This document shows, in pieces, positions 56,814 through 64,000 of a DNA stretch of 64,000 nucleotides (its first letter is position 1; every line of letters begins with the position of its first letter). Both the position numbers and the translations under genes were made by a program. The stretch spans positions 62,001-126,000 of the forward strand of contig CAJNDS010000112.1 of the NCBI GenBank assembly GCA_905221605.1, read 5' to 3'. The DNA comes from Symbiodinium natans (Eukaryota; Sar; Dinophyceae; Suessiales; Symbiodiniaceae). The notes under the pieces are model-generated. The model ran no database searches, was not told the origin of the DNA, and saw only the letters and a program-made list of their open reading frames with translations.

Positions 56814-56914
56814 ACCCTAAACCCTAAACCCTAAACCCTAAAACCCTAAATTTTAAAGCCCTAAAGCCCTAAAACCCTAAAGCCCTAAAACCCTTAAACC
56901 CTAAACCCTAAACC
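56814..56914 (-). repeat. Degenerate telomeric tract
   Basis: CCCTAAA, then CCCTAAAG and CCCTAAAA steps with AAATTTTAAAG in the middle. Confidence 0.85.
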
Positions 56915-57795
56915 GCAATCTATGTAACCCCTATCCATGTCCGACAAGCACATCTGCAACCAAAGCTCAAGGCCGCACAGAGGGGACGGCCCAGGGCCTC
57001 GGGCGCCTTTGAACAGGGCCCCGGGCAATCAGATGGTTCAGGGTTTTAGGGCTTAGGGTTGAGGGTTTAGGGTTTAGGGTTTAGGGCATAGGGTCTAGGA
57101 ATTTTCGGGTTGCAAAGGGGGTGAGAGGGTTCAAGGCTCAGGATGGGAGCTTGCTTTCATAAGGCTACCCCAGCCTATTGCACGGAGCCAAGGGACGAAC
57201 AAAAGGAAGGGAGTGCTTCAGTGCTGTTGGAGGCGAGTTTCGGGTTTAGGGTTTAGGAGTTCTACCCCCCAAAGCCGCCCAAGCCTTCCGCCTGCCGAAG
57301 AAGCCTGAACCCCCTCCCTAAATCCTACGCAAAGCCACCAAAAAAAACACCAACACCCCGAACATCCCACAGAAACCCCTAATGGCAACCTAAGGCCCGA
57401 AGTAGGGTTTGCGGGGAGTGTCGTGTGGCCTCTTCTCGGGCTTTGCTTGCGAGGCGTGGCAGCGTGCAGACCAGAGCGCTGGCAATCGCCTCTGGTGAGG
57501 CGGGTTGCTGGGGCTTTGGAGGTTCCATTCGGGCTCTGTTTGGGGGGTTCTGGGATGTGTCTGGGGTTCTTGGCCCTGGGTTGCTAGGTTCTCTCAGCGT
57601 TTTGCGCTTCTGCCCGCCTGCGGGGAAAGGGCAGCAGCCAGCGAGTGCACCGGCTCGGACTGGAACCACTGATGGCGGCCGTGCCAGCTCCACCAGGGGT
57701 GCTCCTCTTCAGAGGGTGGACTGGGGAGTCTGGGCTTTCGGAATCTGAACTCAGCATGTGGAGGCACTTTATGGGCACTTTATGAGCATCACTAC

Positions 57796-58240
57796 AGATT
57801 GCTCCTCATGCTGCTGCGACTGTTCGCCATGGCTGTGGCCGTGCCAGTGGCCATGCCAATTGCCTTGCCACCCAAACCTGCATTTGCCACTGCCGCCTTT
57901 GCCCCACTTGCCCCACTTGCCCTTGCCGTTTCCTTTGCCCTTGCATTGCGGGTCCCAGGCAGCGTCGGGAGCGTTCCAGGGCACCTGACTGGACTCCCCA
58001 TCTTCTGGCGCTGGTGGTGCCTTGGGGGCCGTGGCAGTGTCTGCGGCTTCCTGGAGAGGCACATGAGGCACGGCCTTTGCGAGGAGAGGCAGGGGCTTTG
58101 GGAGGCTCACGAGCTCGAGGCGGAGAACCACCTTGCCCGTGCTGCCTGCCATGTCCACACCATTGGCTCGTGCCTGGGCCAAGAAATCCCCGAGCGAGGC
58201 CTCACAAAGCGTGCACGCGTCCCCTTCCTCGTCGAGGTAC
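57796..58240 (-). CDS. PB1-ZZ protein, exon 2 (rest of PB1, Gly/Lys and His-rich linker)
   Basis: After ACCGAG|G the frame gives R-YLDEEGDACTL, the acidic OPCA motif of PB1, followed by a helix (SLGDFLAQARANG) and a last strand (KVVLRLELV). PB1 therefore spans residues 1 to about 87 and has both basic and acidic faces. A proline- and alanine-rich linker follows. Then comes a Gly/Lys/Trp-rich stretch (KGKWGKWGKGG) and a His-rich segment (GHWHGHSHGE) that could bind metal. The donor TCT|GTAGTG is in phase 0, as exon 3 requires. Without splicing, the frame ends eight codons later. The intron is 2.8 kb. Confidence 0.8.
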
Positions 58241-58326
58241 CTCGGTGCCGAGGCCCACTTAGGTTTCGACATGTTATCTTTGCGCACCTCAAAACCATAA
58301 GAAAGACTACTGAGCCTCCAAGCTAC

Positions 58327-58457
58327 CGGGTGGTACAGTCCTTGGCTTCGGGGAAGAGTCGGCTTACGTTGCTGGTGATCTCCTCGAAACTGGGCGTAGT
58401 GCTCTCGAGGAGGCACCGACGCACCTCGGACTGGTAGGTGACCTTGAGGACTGCCAT
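58327..58457 (-). CDS. PB1-ZZ protein, exon 1 (start of PB1 domain)
   Basis: Starts at an ATG reading MAVLKVTYQSEVRR and ends RLFPEAKDCTT plus two bases. The PB1 fold begins at the first residues: a beta strand with the basic Lys and Arg-Arg typical of the type II face, then the second strand and helix ending in LFP. PB1 domains pair head to tail through basic and acidic faces. The upstream frame is also open for about 27 codons, so a longer N-terminus is possible; this ATG was chosen because PB1 starts right after it. Donor CG|GTAGCT joins exon 2 in phase 2. Confidence 0.8.
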
Positions 58458-58944
58458 GTCCGCGTTGATCGAAAGAGCAGCTGTTTGCGATTCGGGATTC
58501 AGGACAACGCCTTTCCGAACAATCTGGCGGCGGAGCAAGACGCATCCACAGCTGCAGAGAAGTTAGTGGAGAAACACCGCCCTGCCTAGCAGCAAGCTCA
58601 GCAATCGGTGCGCACGTGAATCATGGGCAGCATCATGGTGGCTGCCGTATCTTGGGGGGTACTCTTACACTGAGGCCCGGAAGCCCCCGACCCGCAAAGT
58701 AGCAGCATGGTGGCAGAGCTGCCTGCGGGCGCTGGGCAGCCTGTGCCAGAGCCATGTCCTCCGGGAGCTCAGTCTGGGGCACATCAGACAAGAAAGCTGG
58801 TCGGGCAAGTGACAAATATATGTGTGATTTCAACAGTTGAAGCATTCATGTGGATCCGATCCGAGCAAGCACCTGAGCTTTCAACACAACAGGGCCACAA
58901 CCAATCGAGTCAGCTCGCCGAAGCCCGAAAGTCCAAGTGCTCGA

Positions 58945-59036
58945 GCGAGTGAGCGAGCGAGGGGAGAGAGTGAGTGCAAGAGTGAGTGAGTGAGTGAGTG
59001 AGTGAGTGAGTGAGTGAGTGAGTGGAGTGAGTGAGT
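58945..59036. repeat. GAGT tetranucleotide repeat
   Basis: GCGAGCGAGC, then about 15 GAGT units with one slip. Confidence 0.95.
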
Positions 59037-60537
59037 GAAACCTAGCTTGGTTTTGCAGGGTCCTAACTTGTTTTGTTCCAGAAAGGCAACGGCCCATATT
59101 TTCACATTGCCCGACGAAGCTACGAAAGCATAACCCCACGATCTGAGCCGAGCGCGCGTGCGCGTGGGCGATGCGTGAGGGGGCGATGCGTGAGGCACTT
59201 GGGTGTGAACCCTAAACCCTAAACCCTAAACCGTGTTCCCCATCACAGGCAGAGCATCTGAGTGAGGGAACGGCCACCTACAAGTCAGCAATGAACCCCA
59301 GTGCGGCCACCAAACGCACCCGAGTCACCCGAGCATAGGGTTTAGGGTTTAGGGTTTAGGGTTTTGGGTTTTGGGCTTTGGGTTTAGGGTTTCGGGTTTC
59401 GGGTTTAGGGATGCACCGAGTGAGCCCAACTACAGCCAAAAGAAGTGGAGTGAACATTCGGGTGATCCACACCAAGTGAAAAGCCCAGTATGCCTGGCAT
59501 TGCCAGTTGCGGAGCGTAGCAAGTCTACAACTCCATAGCCGAAAACTGAAACATCCTGGCACGAACACTTCACCAAGAAGCCTTAAAGTTTACTAAAGCC
59601 AGAAGCCAGCTCCGAACCCAAAACCCACCGAAAACGATCCCTTCTCACGAAGGCCCCAACCGACTCAACCGCCTGCAGGTTCGGTATGTCAGGCAGCTGG
59701 CCACTGCCATTGCAAGCAAAAGGGTCCGCACCCACCTGCTGCTTTTTTTGGGGGGGAGGGGGGGTTGAGATCCTTTTGGGAGTGAGGGCTTTCACCCTTC
59801 TTTGCTTGAGCATTCTTCTGCGTTTGAGCTGCTTGCGGGCGCGGAAAGCACCGGAAAGTGAAGTCGATTTCGGGCCAGGGGGCTTGGAGGACGTTGAGCC
59901 CACCTGCAACAACATCTCGGCCAAGTCCTTCGCGCTCTTGTCCGCGTAGCTGGCCTTTGAATTTAAAGGAGGCGGCTCAGATGTCGAGCGAAGCATCTCC
60001 ATAAGACCCTAGATGCTTGATCCTCCAAAACGTCAATAAAGGCTCAGCACAGCGTGTGGCAGGGCCCATGATGTGAAATCAAAGTGGGACTGCAGGAGAG
60101 AAAATACAAAAGCTGAACAAAGCCACGAAGGGCCTTCGACCTGGACGTTTGGCGGCTGTTTTGCTGCTTGGTTGAGGATGCTGGGATGTTTGGGATTCAG
60201 GATCCCCATGAACTTGGATTTGGGATGGAAGGAGGGTTTTGCGGCTTTGGACTTTTAAGCCCTGCAAACCCACAGGCCCAAGTCCTGAACTCCTAAACCG
60301 TAGGACACTCCCCAAAAACCTTGCGTCAGGACTCAAGGACTCAGGGTGAGCAGCCAAGGCCGGGGGTTCAATTTTAGCTTAGTCACTTAAACCCTAAACC
60401 CTAAACCCTAAACCCTAAACCCTAAACCCCAAACCCTTCAGGGCTGTAGGAGGTTGTGACGCGTCTGGGAAGTCTAGGCTTCCCTTCGGTGACCCTGACG
60501 AATACGCTGAAGACCCTCAAACCTTCAAACCAGCCCT

Positions 60538-60635
60538 TTAGGGTTGAGGGTTTAGGGTTTAGGGTTTAGGGTTTAGAGTTTAGGGTTTAGGGTTTAGGGT
60601 TTAGGGGTTAGGGGTTAGGGGTTAGGGGTTAGGTT
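60538..60635 (+). repeat. Telomeric tract ending in (GGGGTTA)n
   Basis: Perfect units pass into five GGGGTTA units at the right. Confidence 0.95.
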
Positions 60636-60847
60636 CGAAAAGTGGGTGAGCAACACCTCCCCAACGAAACCCTCATGGCCACTCTAGGCCGCAACCCACT
60701 GCCATCGACCCCCCCCCCTTGCCCAAGTAGGGCGCCCGCTGCTGCCCAATGCAGCGCCCCGTTGCCGCGCGCGTCGAGCTGCTCGGGCGAGGCGGTGCAC
60801 TGGATCAGGCACCTGGCCGACTTGAGCACCGGGTAAAAAGGTTGAGG

Positions 60848-60951
60848 GTTGGGATGTTCCCCCTTATACCAACAGCTCCTTAACATGGTTATAGTACCCC
60901 CCCATTATCATCGCTACTATGGACTGTTAGTCTGAGGGGGAACATCCCAAG
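60848..60951. mobile_element. E3 element, complete
   Basis: TTGGGATGTTCCCCCTTATA at the left and GGGGGAACATCCCAA at the right form the inverted ends, each with an inner CAACAGCTCC or GGACTGTTAG arm. No coding capacity. Confidence 0.75.
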
Positions 60952-61066
60952 TCTAGGGCCAGGTTGAGAGCTGAAAAATTCGGCTTGCGTGGTGCGCGTT
61001 CTGAGGGTCAGAGCTTCCGTGAGATGTCTGTTGGGCCGCGGGCACCGGGTTATAGGGTTTGGGGAA

Positions 61067-61172
61067 ATAGGGTCTGGGGTTATAGGGTTTAGGGTTTAGG
61101 GTTTAGGGTTTAGGGTTTAGGGTTTAGGGTTTAGGGTTTAGGGTTTAGGGTTATAGGTTATAGGGTTTAGGG
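61067..61172 (+). repeat. Telomeric tract (TTTAGGG)n
   Basis: About thirteen units framed by GGTTATAGG motifs on both sides. Confidence 0.95.
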
Positions 61173-63050
61173 GCTCGTCTTCAGAAAGCTGCCGTGGGTT
61201 TGGGGTTCTGGATGCGGCTCATCATGAGGGCTTCGAGTGGCTTACGCTCGTATCGGAAAGCACCCGCCTCAAGCTTCCCCCGTTGTCAGCAGCAAAACAA
61301 CCCTGCTAACAAAAACCGAACCAGGCAATCAAAACTAAGGCTGAACCTTGAGTCCTGGCTGGGCCACTGCACCCGATATGCCGAAAGCTACACCGCTTGG
61401 GCCTGGCACAGTCGACGTAGCCCCTGTCCGAAGGACAGCTTGTCAGCTTGTGTCTTCGACGGGCAAGGTTGAGGCTTTTGGGACAGAACTCCCAGCCGAA
61501 TGGCGGCTTGTGGGAGGGGCCTCGGGGCGAATGTGTCCGGTGAAGTCCCACACGTGACGCCGACAAATCAGGAACATCTACACGATGCTGGCAAAAAAGT
61601 ACTGGAGGCGGCATTGCGATGAGCAAGAAGCCCTGTCAAACTCTCCCGTGATGCGAGTTAATTAACATTGTCAAAATCGACCGAAGGCGAAAGTCAAAGA
61701 CTAGACATGATTTCGCATAAAGACAATTTGAAGCGGCATATTTTGACGAGCATGATGCCCAATCAACGCTTCAGGAAAAGAGCCCTTTCCGGTATGATTC
61801 GACTTCCGCCCTTCCGGGCCCATGAGGAAGTCTGCTCAAGCACTCGAATGACCTTTTTCTTCTTTATTAGGATCTGGGGGGGGTAGGTTTTAGGGTTCCT
61901 AAACCCTAAACCCTAAACCCTAAACCCTAAACCCTAAACCCTCTTTTCTCTAGGACGGTTCAGGGCTCTGCGGCGCTGACGCGCCTGATGCAAGCAATGC
62001 CGAGCGCCGGCAGCCCGCAGTCGGTGACCACGTCGATGCCCTGCGAGCACTGGGAGCTTGAAGCAGGCGAGGGAAGAAGGCGCCTCGATGTGAATTATTA
62101 TTATTATGATGATTATTATATACTAATATTATTTCTAATATTACAATTACGATTACTATAATTATGACTATTTTGATGATTATCATCTGTTCAGAGCTTC
62201 AAAGATGTATGATGTAGCAGATCGTGTCAGACTTGATTAAACAGATCGTCTTGGGTCTCCGTAGTAGCAACGTCTTCACAGATTCACGGCCGGCCCTACG
62301 CTAAACGTTCTCGCCCAGCCCTCTTTTCTTGTGATGGACGCCTCACTCGTGCGCCAAGCGCATATCACCTCCTCCACCTCATGAAAACTTTGGAGGTGGG
62401 TATGGCAAGCAGTCAGCCAAATCGATGTCTAGCACAGATGGCATGAGCTGCTTGCATTGAATTGTGTGCAGTCCCCCTCAGCATGAGTATCAACGGTGCA
62501 CTACTCCAAACAAAACGCAACCTGGCAGTGTGCAAGAATCTAGAGGTTAGCGCAGGGGTCTCGAATTAGCAGCGTTAGCGTCCGGCAAATGAAGGCAGCG
62601 GCCAAAATCCCCATTTAGGGACTTAAAGCCTTACACTGAGCTGCCTCCAAGCTAAGCAAGCAACCCTCCGTGGTATCGGTGTACTATACCGCACGAAAGG
62701 ACCTAGGCAATGACTGTGCTGCTGGGCAGTGTGATCATCTGCCGTTCACAAAGGTACGCAAACGGAACAGGACCTCAGCAGCCTTCTGCAAGTTTCCTCT
62801 TTCAATCCTCGGCGCCAAGTATTGGGAAAGCCAATCGAGCTTCTCTCGTACCAAAATACGTATTAATCTATATATGCGTACAGCGACGACCAATAACTAG
62901 TGACGTCTTCTCAAGGAACCCCCAAGCCACCTAAAAAGAAGAAGGGAGTTCTTCATCAAGCACCTAGAAGTTACCTAGAATGTCCTAGGCTCAATCTCCA
63001 CGCATCCTCGCCCAAGTACCGGTCCATAACCACCTGGGGTTTTCCGAACT

Positions 63051-63139
63051 TCGGGGTACCTTATTGGGGTCCTCATCATAAGGGGATCCTACTATTTGGG
63101 GGTCTATTTTTGGGTCCCCCCCTATTTTCGTGAATCCCC
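63051..63139 (-). mobile_element. E1 element next to the amidase exon
   Basis: Plus strand CGGGGTACCTTATTGGGG to TTTTCGTGAATCCCC. The amidase donor CAG|GTGGGGATTCACG lies at the element's right edge, so the intron begins with element sequence. Confidence 0.75.
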
Positions 63140-63141
63140 AC

Positions 63142-64000
63142 CTGGAGGGGCCTGCGGATGGAGGCCTCCGTCGGCTCCCCGTGGCTATCGTGGATGCTGT
63201 AGCCGCAGGCTTGGAGCACCTCCGCCAACTCCCAGGCTGACCAGTCCTTGTGGGGCTCAGGCTTTTCGTCCGGACTTTTCGATGCTTCTTCGAGTAAGAT
63301 TTTGGGAGTTTTACCCGTAAGAGCCAAGGTTCTTCCTTGTGGGGCCAGTTGCTGTGTAGCTCTTGGAGCCGGGGTAGGGTCGGAAGTGTCTCACAAACAT
63401 TCTCCAGCCGGTTCCAGTCAAACTTGGGGCCTGGTGCCAGGTGGCGGCCGGGAGGATGAGCGACTTCGGCAAATGCCACGATGTTGCGTCCCTTGATCGG
63501 GAAGTGGGAGCACAAAGCCTGCACCAACTTCACCAACGTCTCACCCGTCACCCTCCAAGGAAATGCCGATGGAGTGGCTGTTCACGTCGTGTACCTTCTT
63601 GTGCTCCCTGATGTCTCCCGCGGCTCCCAACGGGCCCCAAAACGCAACTCCTGCATGCCAAGCCCGCTCGAGCAATCGCACGAACTGAAGAAGCTCTCCC
63701 TTTCGTGTGATGACAACGTGTTGAATTATACCACTCTGCCGGAACTCGTAGATGACGTCCGACAGGTCTAGGCCCGCAGTGTGGCTAATGACCAGCATGC
63801 TGGGCTCCATAACTTGTTGGTTGCTGATCTTGTCGATCCTGATCCTTGTCGGCTGATCTGCGTATGGATCTGTGATGCACAGCTGCGGCGTGTTTGGGAA
63901 ATTGTGGGAAATGAGTGCTTCCGCCTCTTGCTTCTTGCTGATGGCCTCTTTCACCGCGTGGCGCTCGTTGTTCAGCAGCTCATCAAAAACTTTAGATTGC
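63142..64000 (-). CDS. Amidase_2 (AmpD/AmiD-like) domain protein, partial, frame disrupted
   Basis: Runs off the window at its 5' side. The first 152 codons hold LVISHTAG, the internal QHVVITRKGEL strand, the ERAWHAG motif and NSHSIGISLEG: the order of N-acetylmuramoyl-L-alanine amidases, zinc enzymes that cut the peptide from peptidoglycan sugar. The frame then stops at 63544-63546, a GGG run. Dropping one G restores the match, ending NIVAFAEVAHPPGRH and then PGPKFDWNRL. In AmpD and AmiD this last motif reads like GHSDIAPGRK.DPG, so the second zinc His aligns with Phe and the Asp with Ala; only His73 (counting from the window edge) of the three ligands is kept. A second shift near 63310-63330 returns to the first frame (WSAWELAEVLQACGYSI). 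The exon ends at CAG|GTGGGG, where an E1 element begins. The family is bacterial and phage-borne; transfer into a eukaryote is inferred. Confidence 0.75.

Larger units (their letters stand above)
54971..57795 (-). other. Large intron of the PB1-ZZ gene
   Basis: 2.8 kb from TCT|GTAGTG to CCTGCAG|G. It holds at least seven telomeric tracts in both orientations, an E1 and an interrupted E6 element and the Z-DNA-prone tract. A further small exon inside it cannot be excluded, but the phase closes without one. Confidence 0.65.
58458..63050. other. Region without a recognised gene
   Basis: GAGT repeat, E3, telomeric tracts and an AT-rich patch at 62090-62190. 61190-61880 and 62200-63050 show nothing recognisable. 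The intergenic space between the amidase and the PB1-ZZ gene lies here. Confidence 0.5.
1..64000. repeat. Shorter telomeric tracts across the window
   Basis: Tracts of about 20-75 bp not listed singly. C-strand on plus: 288-314, 1224-1273, 1388-1418, 2048-2113, 2742-2762, 4629-4665, 4755-4799, 7182-7206, 16808-16838, 17429-17487, 17861-17917, 21391-21438, 22260-22322, 29551-29578, 30461-30527, 30615-30650, 30804-30837, 31736-31757, 39832-39887, 40531-40580, 42356-42379, 43888-43920, 44279-44330, 45717-45770, 46044-46115, 47668-47702, 50126-50177, 56423-56462, 59205-59233, 60387-60438, 61900-61943. G-strand on plus: 4070-4112, 5008-5043, 7337-7413, 8539-8573, 22421-22483, 36358-36407, 38303-38385, 38494-38527, 42894-42932, 45115-45160, 51870-51930, 56560-56580, 57034-57100, 59336-59410. 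Confidence 0.9.

Noticed and set aside
1-64000. Dinoflagellate spliced-leader relicts (CCATTTTGGCTCAAG)
   Set aside because: Looked for on both strands by eye and not found; absence does not count much against the assignment.
1-64000. The window as a true chromosome end
   Set aside because: No long terminal array; tracts are short, in both orientations and interleaved with genes, so it is interstitial.

Overview
The window looks like nuclear DNA from a eukaryotic alga, most likely a dinoflagellate. This is an inference from three things seen here. The telomere-type repeat is TTTAGGG/CCCTAAA. Protein-coding regions are split into exons, and three of the four reconstructed introns of one gene start with GC instead of GT, with G following the acceptor AG at almost every reconstructed junction (both are known dinoflagellate habits). 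The ankyrin and cysteine-rich proteins are written in the style common in those genomes. TTTAGGG is also found in plants, brown algae and chromerids, so the assignment is not certain. No bacterial operon, rRNA, tRNA or CRISPR array was seen.

Three genes are supported by protein family, all on the minus strand. (1) An ankyrin-repeat protein at 12.2-15.0 kb: five exons whose frames and repeat register join exactly. (2) A PB1 + ZZ zinc-finger protein at 53.3-58.5 kb: three exons, about 733 residues, with an unusual tail of seven Cys/His modules, built like p62/NBR1 scaffold proteins at its N-terminal half. (3) A bacterial-type AmpD/AmiD (Amidase_2) domain at 63.1-64.0 kb, cut by the window end, carrying frame disruptions and apparently lacking two of the three zinc ligands.

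The rest, about 85 % of the window, is gene-poor by homology and saturated with repeats. I count roughly 75 short tracts of telomeric repeat (20-300 bp, both orientations, about one per 850 bp). Among them lie at least nine families of short inverted-repeat elements (about 60-140 bp, called E1-E9 here), minisatellites, microsatellites and a GC-rich segmental duplication. Layout: 1-12 kb telomeric tracts and elements; 12-15 kb ankyrin gene; 15-31 kb telomeric tracts, elements and unassigned DNA; 31-37 kb pyrimidine tract, 8-mer telomere variant and segmental duplication; 37-51 kb telomeric tracts and AT-rich islands; 51-53.3 kb two inverted minisatellite arrays; 53-58.5 kb PB1-ZZ gene, with a 2.8 kb intron full of telomeric tracts; 58-63 kb unassigned; 63-64 kb amidase.

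The most interesting possibility is that telomeric repeats and several E families sit in, and perhaps form, introns. The PB1-ZZ gene shows this securely: a 126-bp CCCTAAA array ends four bases before the AG of a 3' splice site. Elsewhere, G-strand arrays offer G|GTTTAGGG as donor and TTTAG|G as acceptor, and E2 and E5 carry GT and AG at their inverted ends. Outside the three genes the exon calls rest only on open frames of 15-60 codons, which are common by chance at this base composition, so they are offered as hypotheses. Boundaries of repeats were read by eye and may be off by several bases.
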